From: an uncultured Spirochaetales bacterium
GTDB taxonomy: Bacteria; Spirochaetota; Spirochaetia; JAFGXN01
Length of the DNA stretch: 64,000 nt
Direction of reading: 5' to 3'
Assembly (NCBI GenBank): GCA_949289575.1
Contig: CASEOG010000005.1
Coordinates: forward strand, 124,001 to 188,000
In this document: positions 25,037 to 33,968 of the stretch, piece after piece
Layout of the letters: each line of letters starts with the position of its first letter
Numbering within the stretch: position 1 is the stretch's first letter
Notes under the pieces: model-generated
Database searches by the model: none
What the model saw: only the letters and a program-made list of their open reading frames with translations
What the model was told of the DNA's origin: nothing
Position numbers and translations under genes: made by a program

Positions 25037-25536
25037 TTTATCTTTTGCCCCTGTTCGCGGCGCAAAAGTTGCCGTTTGCGTTCGAGGCCGCCCGCATACC
25101 CGGTTAAACGGCCGCCGGCGCCCGTAACGCGGTGGCACGGCACGATAACCGAAACGGGATTATGGGCAACGGCACCGCCGACCGCCCTGGCCGATACGGG
25201 GCGGCCGCCGTTTTTCGCCCGCAGCCGGGCGGCCAACCCGCCGTAGGTGACCGTTTCCCCGTACGGAACGGCGCACAGCAGCGCCCACACCTCCCGCCGA
25301 AACGCCGAACCGGTCAGATGAAGCGGCGGCAGAAAATCGGGAACCGCCCCCGAAAAATAGAGATCGAGCCACCTCACCGCCTCATCGGTCACCGGCGAAC
25401 GCTCTTCCCGCGCCCCCTCCGTCAGCGTGCCTGCGAAATATTTCTGCCCCTCAAACCAGGCACCGGTCAGCCCGACTTCATCGGCCGCCAGCAGCATCAT
25501 CCCCAGGGGGGAACGGTAAAAAACGATGTTTTGCAT
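24994..25536 (-). CDS. ogt: methylated-DNA-protein cysteine methyltransferase
   Basis: Repairs O6-methylguanine by moving the methyl group to its own Cys. The active-site motif PCHRV is present, with preceding VGGAVAHNPVSVIV and the FRREVWALLCAVPYGETVTY helix-turn-helix region. The normal family end is near LERKRQLL. The last 18 or so residues (GQKINYSSSLVAGSSSVV) are antisense to the XRE gene, so the natural stop seems to have been replaced when the AT-rich block inserted here. Function should be intact because the active site is far from the tail. Confidence 0.93.
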   Translation of the reverse strand: MQNIVFYRSPLGMMLLAADEVGLTGAWFEGQKYFAGTLTEGAREERSPVTDEAVRWLDLYFSGAVPDFLPPLHLTGSAFRREVWALLCAVPYGETVTYGGLAARLRAKNGGRPVSARAVGGAVAHNPVSVIVPCHRVTGAGGRLTGYAGGLERKRQLLRREQGQKINYSSSLVAGSSSVV

Positions 25537-25608
25537 TCTGTCTCCCTTCTTCGGAAAACCGCCCGAAACCGGACGGCTCCGGCCGAAATTCCGTCATCAG
25601 ACAGCTTC

Positions 25609-26007
25609 TCAATCCCGCAGATAAATCGCCAGTCCGATTTGCGGATAACCTTTTTTGATTTCGCTTTCGCTGATTTTTCCGAAAAGCAGTTTGCCGGCGT
25701 CCATTAAACGGGAAAAGACCGCATTGTCGGCACGCGGTACATAGCCGATTTTGACTCCGGAGGCCGTTTTAATCACAATGGCGTTGGCATCGTAACGGTT
25801 TTCCGGTTCGCGGAAAAAAGAGACCTCTTCACCTTCCGACAAAGAAATCGTACCGTCCTTCAATGCTTTAATAAAAGAAGTGCCGGCCACATAAGTGTCG
25901 AAAAGAAAGATATCCCGTTGAAACGGAAGCGGAACCGACGGCAGATCGCCGTTTCCGTGAAGAGCGCGAATCAATCCGGATCCGCCGCGGTTGACCAGTT
26001 CATTCAT
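25609..26007 (-). CDS. HIRAN-domain protein
   Basis: The 132-aa protein is almost entirely a HIRAN domain: FDTYVAGTSFIKAL, then FFREPENRYDANAIVIKT and GYVPRADNAVFSRLMDAGK. In eukaryotic HLTF this fold binds 3' ends of DNA, and stand-alone bacterial copies are thought to act at damaged or stalled DNA. Its start overlaps the end of the J-domain-like gene by 8 bp, so they form an operon, with ogt 72 bp downstream. The grouping with ogt suggests a DNA-damage context. Confidence 0.85.
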   Translation of the reverse strand: MNELVNRGGSGLIRALHGNGDLPSVPLPFQRDIFLFDTYVAGTSFIKALKDGTISLSEGEEVSFFREPENRYDANAIVIKTASGVKIGYVPRADNAVFSRLMDAGKLLFGKISESEIKKGYPQIGLAIYLRD

Positions 26008-26812
26008 TGTTTTCTCCCGTCAGAGAGCGGATTGTTTCCCGATAGGTTTCGAGTGTTTGCGTCAGCTGCAGGCGTTCGTTCTCCAATTCCCGCTGTTTTT
26101 CTTCGGCTGCCGCCCCGTCCAAGAACGGTTGCAGCGTAAACGGATATTGGCTTTCGATTTTACCGATTTCGTTTCGAAGCGATTCGGACAGCATTTGCAG
26201 GCGGCGGATTTCCCGTTCCGTTAACTCCGCGGCGGGAATAGCGGCGACCGTTGTCCGATTTTCCGTAACGGAAGCAATCAGACGCAGTGCTTCCAGGTCG
26301 CCGGCTTCGTAGGCAGCGACAGCATTATGAAAAAGGCGGCCGAGGGAGTCGGATTCGCCGGGATTGAGATCGGGATGAAGTGCTTTCATAATTGTCCGGT
26401 AAAGGCGTTTTATCTCGGCTGTTTCTTCCTTTGTCAGACTTTCACCGCGGGAACGGGTCAGCGCGTCGTTGATTTTGTTCAGCCAATCGTCGAGCCGTTC
26501 TTTGTATTCGTAAAACTCCCGGTCGAGTCTCTCTTCGATTGCCGCCGCGGAAATCGGCTCCTGCCGGTTGAGAGAAGCACGTATCAGCTCGATTTTGCGT
26601 TTGGCTCTCATCGTATCGCAGCGCAGTTCGTGAACTTTGTATTCCGCTTCTCCGAATTTCAGACAGTAAGCCGCTTCGATATGGGGTGCCCGCACGTAAA
26701 GCAGGTTATCCCGTTCTTCAAGCAGCTTTGCGATTTCGCTTCGCAGCGTCTGCCTCTCCCGTTCGCGGTCATGCAGATTGATTGTTTTTCCCGTTTGCTT
26801 CTCCCGTTTCAT
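26000..26812 (-). CDS. J-domain-like coiled-coil protein
   Basis: A 270-aa helical protein with coiled coil at both ends (RERERQTLRSEIAKLLEERD; EEKQRELENERLQLTQTLET). A degenerate J-domain lies near residues 133-180: EIKRLYRTIMKALHPDLNPG, including the HPD tripeptide, followed by LFHNAVAAYEAGDLEALRLI. J-domains stimulate Hsp70, so this may be a DnaK partner specialised for some client. It is the first gene of the operon with the HIRAN gene. No membrane segment. The J-domain call rests on the HPD context. Confidence 0.7.
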   Translation of the reverse strand: MKREKQTGKTINLHDRERERQTLRSEIAKLLEERDNLLYVRAPHIEAAYCLKFGEAEYKVHELRCDTMRAKRKIELIRASLNRQEPISAAAIEERLDREFYEYKERLDDWLNKINDALTRSRGESLTKEETAEIKRLYRTIMKALHPDLNPGESDSLGRLFHNAVAAYEAGDLEALRLIASVTENRTTVAAIPAAELTEREIRRLQMLSESLRNEIGKIESQYPFTLQPFLDGAAAEEKQRELENERLQLTQTLETYRETIRSLTGENNE

Positions 26813-27523
26813 ACTCCCGTCCGCCGCGGTTTGCGTGTTTCACACCCCGTTTTAAATACCATTATACACCGTTTTCCGCCGTCCGTCACCGTTTTTTTCC
26901 GGAAAAGACGTCTCCCCCGGAACCGAAACCGTCGCGATTCTTTTCCCGATTTTCGGTTATATTGCAAAGGAAAAAATAAAAAATCCTAAGGAATTCAGGC
27001 AGAAACTCTCAGAGTTTTTTTGATAATTATATGATACTTTTAAATAATTTCCCAGAAATAAAAAATTTTATTCTAATTGTACTATTATCTGCATAAGATT
27101 AAAGTTAAATTCTGTAAAATGAAAACGGTAAAATTATTTATTTTTCAATATATTAAAAAACATATAATATACATTTCACTAATACATAAGATATAATAAT
27201 ATCCTCAACAAATAATGTAATTTAGCAATTATATATTGGAACTTATATTTATTAGTCGATGAAATAAATACTGTTAATAATATTCTTTTAAGATTGAAAG
27301 TACTATCTAAATTTTTGATATTTACTTTTATCTTAAAAGGATAAACCATTTTAGAAAATCAACAAGTACAAAGTCATCGTACTTTATTAATTTCAGGCAA
27401 TATTTTTAATCCACTTTGGTTAAAAATTTTATTATAAATTCCGATAAGACCATAATTAAAAATGCAACTAATTTTTAAATTAATTTTTTATAAAGATCTT
27501 TATAAAATAAGGAATCTATATTT
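26813..27523. other. 711-bp intergenic stretch at the left edge of the AT-rich island
   Basis: No gene is seen. A TATAAT on the minus strand at 26861-26866 may serve the J-domain gene. Base composition changes sharply near 26960-27020 from host-like to very AT-rich, which marks the left boundary of the island. A short hairpin AAACTC-TCA-GAGTTT with T-run (27004-27022) lies at the junction. I saw no direct repeat, integrase or tRNA that would explain the insertion. Confidence 0.6.
27486..27507. promoter_or_regulatory. 22-bp perfect palindrome before the biosynthetic operon
   Basis: Half-site TTTTATAAAGA followed immediately by its exact complement, ending 16 bases before the first ATG and just before AAGGAATC. 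It may be an operator or, as RNA, a hairpin next to the ribosome binding site. An AT-rich background makes chance palindromes more likely, but 22 bp is long. Confidence 0.5.
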
Positions 27524-29311
27524 ATGAACAAAGATATAATTTTTGCTGGTGCATCGGTAATCTATGGACTACATGTTATTAAAAAATATCTCGAAAATAA
27601 AGGATTTTCTATTTTATTTATTGAAAATAATTCATCTTTCCATAGTATACAAAAGGATGAACGAACTTTAGTTGTTTGTACTGAAAAAATACCATATATT
27701 CCCAATTCAATTCTCATCCCTCTGAATGAATATTGGGTCACACAATACAAAAACAGCGATTTTTACAACAATATTCCAGAAAAAGCATATAAAGCATCGC
27801 GTTCAAAATCATTTTTTAATTCTTTAATGGAAGAAGCAGGAATTGATTTTTGTCATAGCTACAATTTGTCTGATATAAAACATATAGTTTGTAATGGTTT
27901 AAAATGTATCATTAAACCCGATTCTTTATATGGTGGGTATGGTGTAAAAATAATATCTCCTAAAAATATTCATACTCTAGATATTATATTATCAGAATCT
28001 AATGTTATTAATAGTAAATTACAATCTGTACTAGACATAAAAAAAACTCGGGTAAATTGTTTTGAATATTTGGATGGACAAGAATATAGTACAGATGTAT
28101 TTATTAATAAAGGGAAAATTCAAATCGTTAGACTATGCAAAAAAATCATTACTAATATAAATGATACACCATGTCTTTTAGGTTATCATCTAGTTGTGCC
28201 TTCTTTAAGATTCAAAAATCTAATACAAAAATGGATTTCAGTTATTTATGATGAACACAGTATTTGTTTTTCGCAGTTTGATTTTATAGAAACGACATCG
28301 GGAAGAATAATACCAATTGACTTTGCCTGTAGAGTTGGTGGAGGATTAAAAGACCTCCTTGTTTATACTAAGAAAAATGTTTATTTAGATGCAATACGCA
28401 GAACAATAGAACAACATTATCAACAGAATCTTGTTAAAGATTTTTTTCAATTAAATATAATCCCCGCAAAAGTAGGAAGAATAATGAATAGCGAGTTTTG
28501 TATTAATTTTCCTAATCTTAAGAAACTAAAAAAGACAGGAGATTATGTAGATAGAATTGGCTCAAGCACACATAACAGATTAGGTATTATATTAGGTAAA
28601 TGTGTTCACTATAACTTACTTGTTGAAAGAAGCAAAAAATTAGTAATAAACTCCAATATCTTTGATTACCAAACATTAGCAATTATGATAAACGATGCAT
28701 GGAAAATTATTTATGGAAATGATAAAGTTGAAGAATTAACATCACAACTCTATAATATTAAATCGTACGATGATATTGTATCAATTTCCAAAAACGAAAG
28801 TCATATTTTATACCCATGGATTCCAGCCATAATTTTCGAAGCTTTCGGCCTCAAAATATATAAAACTTGCTCACTTAATCAAAAACTGTCAAAAACAATT
28901 ATTATGATTCATCCAACAATCGAAAACCCTGACATAATTATTGATTATATAAAATTAAATTTGGATATTTCTTATACAGTAGAAATGCATCAATTCCTGT
29001 TTACAGATATATTATCAGCAAAATTATATGGAGGATATCCTTGGTTTCTCCCATACCATAGACTATGCACTGAAATAGGATGTTATGAAAAGAAAAGCAT
29101 ATACTTAACTATTGAGACTACGAATAATATAGATTTATATGAAAAGATAGAAAAAATAAAAACCCGTTTTAGAGATGAAAACCCGCAATTTCAAATAAAG
29201 AAAGCATATCCAGAATATGAATTAAATGGCGTTATTAACCCTTTTCATTCTCCGAACCCGCTTGAAAACCATTTACATATGAAAGCGTTATCTGAGTCAA
29301 AAATATCATGA
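27524..29311 (+). CDS. ATP-grasp enzyme with extra C-terminal domain (595 aa)
   Basis: ATP-grasp enzymes join a carboxylate to an amine or other nucleophile through an acyl-phosphate. The N-terminal Rossmann-like part (IIFAGASVIYGLHVIKKYLE), the ATP-binding strand and Gly loop (KCIIKPDSLYGGYGVKI) and the metal-binding end (FDFIETTSGRIIPIDFACRV, then GGG) cover residues 1-290. The C-terminal 150 residues, KTIIMIHPTIENPDIIIDYI and GVINPFHSPNPLENHLH, resemble in outline a nucleoside-diphosphate-kinase-like fold, but this is a weak call. It is the first gene of a six-gene AT-rich operon and overlaps the next gene by 4 bp. The substrate is unknown. Confidence 0.65.
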   Translation: MNKDIIFAGASVIYGLHVIKKYLENKGFSILFIENNSSFHSIQKDERTLVVCTEKIPYIPNSILIPLNEYWVTQYKNSDFYNNIPEKAYKASRSKSFFNSLMEEAGIDFCHSYNLSDIKHIVCNGLKCIIKPDSLYGGYGVKIISPKNIHTLDIILSESNVINSKLQSVLDIKKTRVNCFEYLDGQEYSTDVFINKGKIQIVRLCKKIITNINDTPCLLGYHLVVPSLRFKNLIQKWISVIYDEHSICFSQFDFIETTSGRIIPIDFACRVGGGLKDLLVYTKKNVYLDAIRRTIEQHYQQNLVKDFFQLNIIPAKVGRIMNSEFCINFPNLKKLKKTGDYVDRIGSSTHNRLGIILGKCVHYNLLVERSKKLVINSNIFDYQTLAIMINDAWKIIYGNDKVEELTSQLYNIKSYDDIVSISKNESHILYPWIPAIIFEAFGLKIYKTCSLNQKLSKTIIMIHPTIENPDIIIDYIKLNLDISYTVEMHQFLFTDILSAKLYGGYPWFLPYHRLCTEIGCYEKKSIYLTIETTNNIDLYEKIEKIKTRFRDENPQFQIKKAYPEYELNGVINPFHSPNPLENHLHMKALSESKIS

Positions 29312-30267
29312 ATATTTTATTAGTAACTTATATGCGAGATTGCGAAAATATCAGTCAAGGACTCATCTCTATTGCTAGCAGCTTAAAAATTTTATATCCC
29401 AATTTACAGTGTGTAATTTTTATAGGAAAAAATCGTAATAAACTAAAAAATGATATAGCCGGTATTCCTGTCCAATACATCAAACAAGAAGGTACAAAAT
29501 ATAGTCGATTGCTATACCTTCTCCAAAATGAGCGTTTTTCTAACGTAACATATTTTATCAGTATTGATAATGACATGATATTCGAAACAAATGAATTTAT
29601 AAATTTTATTAATAACAATATTGACAATGATTATGATATAGGATGGGGACGAATACAAGCCCAAAATGCTCACGGGATGTGGGCGAAACTTGTACAAGTT
29701 GATAAACTACTTTCTCACAACATCATCAGACCTTTTCTCTGGAAAATTAAACAAGGTATAAGCATTCCTGGACAGTGCTTTATATTTAGATCAAGCCGAT
29801 TTAAATCAGGATTAATGAATGTTGACTCTTATTTAGATGACATAGCAATTGGATTATTTGTGAACAAAAATCAAAACAATATCAAAATCAATTTTTATCA
29901 CAAAGTGATTGGATATGAATATCCTAATATTACTTTTAAAGGTTTATGCAAACAAAGAAAGCGATGGGCGAAAGGGTTTTATGATGTATTAAAAGGTACG
30001 ACAAAATTAAGTGACCGTAAAAAAATAATTATTCATGCCACAAGTTATCATTGTAATTGGATATTTAATATTACGTTCATTATAGCATTAATTTTCGTAG
30101 AACCTGTCCTTTCACTTTTTTATATGATGCTTATATCATTGATGATGACGATAAAATTACCTAAATTATTTTTATATGGTATCATATACCAGGTTATTTT
30201 TCCAATTTTTCATATTATTTGGATAGTAAATTTTTTTAAAGGAAACAAAAATGCTGGTAATGAATGA
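29308..30267 (+). CDS. family 2 glycosyltransferase with membrane C-terminus
   Basis: The 319-aa protein has a GT-A fold: ILLVTYMRDC at the N-terminus, SIDNDMIF as the DxD-type metal site, YLDDIAIGLF as the catalytic-acid region and QRKRWAKGFYDVLKG as the QxxRW motif of processive or polyprenyl-type family 2 enzymes. Two or three hydrophobic segments at the C-terminus (FNITFIIALIFVEPVLSLFY onwards) anchor it in the membrane. It overlaps its neighbours by 4 and 17 bp. It probably moves a UDP-sugar made by the dehydrogenase and decarboxylase of this operon onto a lipid or polymer. Confidence 0.8.
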   Translation: MNILLVTYMRDCENISQGLISIASSLKILYPNLQCVIFIGKNRNKLKNDIAGIPVQYIKQEGTKYSRLLYLLQNERFSNVTYFISIDNDMIFETNEFINFINNNIDNDYDIGWGRIQAQNAHGMWAKLVQVDKLLSHNIIRPFLWKIKQGISIPGQCFIFRSSRFKSGLMNVDSYLDDIAIGLFVNKNQNNIKINFYHKVIGYEYPNITFKGLCKQRKRWAKGFYDVLKGTTKLSDRKKIIIHATSYHCNWIFNITFIIALIFVEPVLSLFYMMLISLMMTIKLPKLFLYGIIYQVIFPIFHIIWIVNFFKGNKNAGNE

Positions 30268-31450
30268 AACCTTACTAAAAGCAAAAATACTTACTCATGG
30301 AATTCATTTTACTCATAATGCATTAAATGAGGCAAAATTACATAATGCAAAATTTCAGAATCTTGTGTACAATATTCCTCAAGGAGCAGACAATTTCAGG
30401 CCTCAGGAATTATTAATCACACATGAAGATGGTTATAAAACGGTTGTTTCTTGTGTTGCACCACACAAAACCCAACCCATAATTATCGACTGTATCAAAC
30501 ACAAACTAATCGCTAATGTCCATGGAAAAATTTTAAAAGATATTTCTATAGATTTTGTTCAGCAACCCCAATATTATACTTATAATTTAAAAAGTGGCAA
30601 AAATATAAAAAATTATATTTCTTCATGCGGATTAGATGAATTAAATATCATCCCATGGAAAGGATGCGCTATTTCAAAAGCATGTTTGTTTTGCGGGAGT
30701 AATAATGTCGCTTTAAAAAATCCCTATAATTCACTTACAGCTGTTAATATAAGCAAAAGCCAATATTGGGAAAAAAATAAAAATGACTATTTAAACAATT
30801 TAAGAGAAGCAATTTATTTAGCAAAAAATGATTCCTGCTTTGAAGAACATATGCATGTAATTATAATTTCAGGTAATGTACGTAATGAACAATTAGATCA
30901 ACAAGCAATTATATATTCAGAAATTGCAAATGCCATCAATACTTTAATTGCAAACAAGACTACAGAAGGTATAGTAGCAGTATTAATGCCTCCAAACAAT
31001 TTAGGCTACATACATACGATGTATACCTCTGGGATCAAAAATTTTGTTTTTAACTTTGAAGTGTCAAACCATGATTTATTTCAAAAATATTGTCCAGGAA
31101 AAAGTGAGATAGGATATAATCATATTATGAACGCTCTAGAAAAGGCAGTCAGCGTTTCTGGAAGAAATAATTCTTGGACCAATTTTGTTTTAGGATTAGA
31201 GCCTATAGATAATTTATTGAAATTCAATGAATTATTGGCAAAAAAAGGCATTGTTTCCAGTGCAAACGTCTTACATCTGGATACAGGAAATAGATTAGAC
31301 TGCGAACTGCCTTCTTATGAAGAAGTTATTCACTATTTCTACAGTCTATCCGAAATATACAAAATAAATAAACAAAATCCTTTTTACTGTTCTAAAGCAT
31401 TAAGAACAAGCTTGACAAATGAAGCATTTGAAAGGAGAATAAGATTATGA
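30251..31450 (+). CDS. radical SAM enzyme with CX5CX2C cluster motif
   Basis: The 399-aa protein has the cluster motif GCAISKACLFCG (CX5CX2C, not the usual CX3CX2C) at about residues 138-149. Strands typical of the radical SAM barrel follow (MHVIIISGNVRNEQ, GIVAVLMPPNNLGY, FVFNFEVSNHDLF, FVLGLEPIDNLLKF). An N-terminal domain of about 130 residues precedes the barrel. CX5CX2C is known in a few radical SAM groups such as HmdB. AAAGGAAAC precedes the ATG inside the glycosyltransferase gene. The enzyme may rearrange or methylate a sugar or a small precursor; the substrate is unknown. Confidence 0.65.
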   Translation: MLVMNETLLKAKILTHGIHFTHNALNEAKLHNAKFQNLVYNIPQGADNFRPQELLITHEDGYKTVVSCVAPHKTQPIIIDCIKHKLIANVHGKILKDISIDFVQQPQYYTYNLKSGKNIKNYISSCGLDELNIIPWKGCAISKACLFCGSNNVALKNPYNSLTAVNISKSQYWEKNKNDYLNNLREAIYLAKNDSCFEEHMHVIIISGNVRNEQLDQQAIIYSEIANAINTLIANKTTEGIVAVLMPPNNLGYIHTMYTSGIKNFVFNFEVSNHDLFQKYCPGKSEIGYNHIMNALEKAVSVSGRNNSWTNFVLGLEPIDNLLKFNELLAKKGIVSSANVLHLDTGNRLDCELPSYEEVIHYFYSLSEIYKINKQNPFYCSKALRTSLTNEAFERRIRL

Positions 31451-32400
31451 ACATATTGATCGCAGGAGGAGCAGGTTTTATTGGAACCAATCTATGTTAT
31501 CATTTGCTAAAATCAAATGATAATAATTTATATGTAGTAGATAATCTAAGTTCTGGTTTACGTTCTAATCTTAAAAAATTAGAAAATAAACCCAATTTTA
31601 CTTTTTATGAAGCAGACATTACTGAATCATTATCTTTTTTAAATTTTTATGAAATTGATCAAATCTATAACTTGGCGTGTCCAGCAAGTCCTTTCTTCTA
31701 TAAAAAGAATCCTATAGCAACAATGGACACTTGCTACCTAGGAACCAAAAATCTATTGAGTTTAGCAAGAACGAAAAATGCATCTTTTCTTCAAGCTAGC
31801 ACAAGTGAAATATATGGCGATCCCAATAATGACATTCAGAATGAAAAATATTTTGGAAATGTAAATCCCTTAGGAGAACGCAGTTGTTATGATGAAGGAA
31901 AAAGAATCGCAGAATCTTTATGTTATGAATATAAAAGACAATATGGTCTAAACATCTGCATTGTCAGAATATTCAATACCTATGGGCCCTATATGAGAAA
32001 AGATGATGGTCGTGTTGTCTCCTCTTTCATCAATCATATTTTGCAACATAAAAAGATTGAAATACATGGGAGTGGAAAACAGACTAGAAGTTTTTGTTAT
32101 ATTTCCGACTTAGTCAGTGGATTAAATCTGGTAATGAATGGAAAAGATTTTGGACCTTTTAATATAGGTAACCCTAACGAAATCTCTATTGAAAATTTAG
32201 CAAATCACATAAAATTTTTGATGCAAAAGCATCTACCTAAAATTGAAAATATTTATTTACCTAAAACACAAGATGATCCAGAGAGAAGAAAACCTGATAT
32301 AACAAAAATTAAAAATAAATTTCGATGGAAGCCCTATATATCACTTGATGATGGCTTGAAAAAAACTATTCAATTTTACGAAAAAAACTTTAAGGAATAA
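31447..32400 (+). CDS. UDP-glucuronate decarboxylase-like SDR enzyme
   Basis: An extended short-chain dehydrogenase. It has the NAD-binding motif GGAGFIGTNL at the N-terminus, ASTSEIYGDP as the Ser/Thr motif and RSCYDEGKRIAESL as the YxxxK site. The stretch GERSCYDEGKRIAE with RIFNTYGPYMRKDDGRVVSSFI and GSGKQTRSFCYISDLV is the characteristic sequence of UDP-xylose synthase (Uxs). It would turn UDP-glucuronate into UDP-xylose, using the product of the dehydrogenase encoded two genes downstream. 317 aa is normal. ATGA overlap with the radical SAM gene. Confidence 0.88.
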   Translation: MNILIAGGAGFIGTNLCYHLLKSNDNNLYVVDNLSSGLRSNLKKLENKPNFTFYEADITESLSFLNFYEIDQIYNLACPASPFFYKKNPIATMDTCYLGTKNLLSLARTKNASFLQASTSEIYGDPNNDIQNEKYFGNVNPLGERSCYDEGKRIAESLCYEYKRQYGLNICIVRIFNTYGPYMRKDDGRVVSSFINHILQHKKIEIHGSGKQTRSFCYISDLVSGLNLVMNGKDFGPFNIGNPNEISIENLANHIKFLMQKHLPKIENIYLPKTQDDPERRKPDITKIKNKFRWKPYISLDDGLKKTIQFYEKNFKE

Positions 32401-32402
32401 TT

Positions 32403-33968
32403 ATGAGCTATATAATTGGAGTACATAGCGGACATGATTCATCGGCATGTTTACTTCATAATAACAGAATAATTATGGCCATTGCAAAAGAACGCCTTAC
32501 AAGAAAAAAACATGATTTTGGGGAACCTATAGAGTGTATCGAATACATATTAAAACATACAAACCTGATGCCCAATGAAATTGATTTAGTTATTAGATGC
32601 AATTGGTTTGATTCTAAAAATTTAAATGATGAATATTACAAAAAATTTTCCAAAGTAATTATTAATAGAAATCATCATCTATTCCATGCCTATGCAGTAT
32701 CTATTTTATCAAAAAAAAATGCTAAATCTTTAATTTATGTTCTAGACGGTCGAGGTTGTCGACCTATAGATTCTGGAATTAATAACCTAAAAGATGAAAA
32801 ATTATTTGAATCAGAATCACTTTATTTAATAAAAAATAATAAAATTACTCCTTTAAAGAAAGAATTTGCAATTCATCATAAATCGCTATATAAATGGGGA
32901 TCTCATTTTGACAGTGTGGGTTATGCATATGCAGCCGTAAGCAAAGTTATTTTTCAGGATTACCACGCAGCAGGTAAAGTAATGGCGTTATCTTCATTTG
33001 GGAAAAAAGATTTATCTATTCCCCAAGCATTATTATATTCGTCAAAAAAACAATTAACAATTAATCCTATATGGTTAAATTTTTTAAATTCTTTTGAAAT
33101 TCCAATTCCCTGGACTTCTTCTATTGCTCAAAATATTAGTTACAATATTCAAAATGAATTAGAAAATTATATTTTATACAGAATACATGAAGCTAAAACG
33201 AACTTCTCATGTAATAATTTTTTATTAACTGGTGGAGTAGCCTTAAATTGCAAAAATAATGGTAATCTTATAAATTCAGGAATATTAAATAATCTTAATA
33301 TATTCCCTGCATGCGGGGATGATGGATTATCTATTGGAGCTAGTATCTGGGCCTTACGGGAAATTTTTCATAATTACGCCCCTGTAAGATGGGAGTATGG
33401 TATGGGATATGCATATCAAAAAAATATAATTTCCCATAAAAGCTTAAAAATGACTTGCTACTTGTTAAATTCAGGAAATATAGTTGGGATTTTTGCTAAT
33501 GGCAGTGAATATGGGCCTAGAGCTTTATGCAATAGGTCCATTCTTGCTGACGCAACCAACAAATCAATGAAAGACATCTTAAATTTAAAAATAAAACATA
33601 GAGAATCTTTCAGACCATTTGGGGGTGTAATTTTAGCAAGAAATTTATCAAAAATTACAAACGAAAAAGTAGCTAGTGACTTGATGTTGTCAGCTGTACA
33701 TGTCAGATCTGATATTCAAGCAAAATATCCAGCTTTAATACATAAAGACGGAACATTAAGAGTTCAAGTAATAAGAAAAAAAAATTCTCCAATATACCAA
33801 TTGCTCAATCTCTATGAAAAACTATTCGGGAAGATTATGTTAATTAATACTTCTTTCAATGGGAAAAATGAACCAATTGTTGAAACAGAAGAAGATGCCA
33901 TACGATGTGCAAAAACAAATCATATATCTTTTATTTTATTTTCTGGAAAACTTGTGAGTGTAAAATGA
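32403..33968 (+). CDS. carbamoyltransferase of the NodU/TobZ type
   Basis: Transfers a carbamoyl group from carbamoyl phosphate to a hydroxyl, via carbamoyl-adenylate. Visible motifs: IGVHSGHDSSACLL and AIAKERLTRKKHDFG at the N-terminus, NHHLFHAYAVS (metal-binding His), YVLDGRGC, DYHAAGKVMALSSFG, LTGGVALNCKNNG, GSEYGPRALCNRS and the C-terminal RESFRPFGGVIL and LINTSFNGKNEPIVETEEDA. The 521 aa include both the Kae1-like and C-terminal domains. It would decorate a sugar of the operon's product. A weak AAGGAATAAT precedes the ATG; the gene starts 2 bp after the decarboxylase. Confidence 0.9.
   Translation: MSYIIGVHSGHDSSACLLHNNRIIMAIAKERLTRKKHDFGEPIECIEYILKHTNLMPNEIDLVIRCNWFDSKNLNDEYYKKFSKVIINRNHHLFHAYAVSILSKKNAKSLIYVLDGRGCRPIDSGINNLKDEKLFESESLYLIKNNKITPLKKEFAIHHKSLYKWGSHFDSVGYAYAAVSKVIFQDYHAAGKVMALSSFGKKDLSIPQALLYSSKKQLTINPIWLNFLNSFEIPIPWTSSIAQNISYNIQNELENYILYRIHEAKTNFSCNNFLLTGGVALNCKNNGNLINSGILNNLNIFPACGDDGLSIGASIWALREIFHNYAPVRWEYGMGYAYQKNIISHKSLKMTCYLLNSGNIVGIFANGSEYGPRALCNRSILADATNKSMKDILNLKIKHRESFRPFGGVILARNLSKITNEKVASDLMLSAVHVRSDIQAKYPALIHKDGTLRVQVIRKKNSPIYQLLNLYEKLFGKIMLINTSFNGKNEPIVETEEDAIRCAKTNHISFILFSGKLVSVK

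Noticed and set aside
26813..27523. Gene in the 711-bp AT-rich gap.
   Set aside because: No frame with a ribosome site or protein-like composition.
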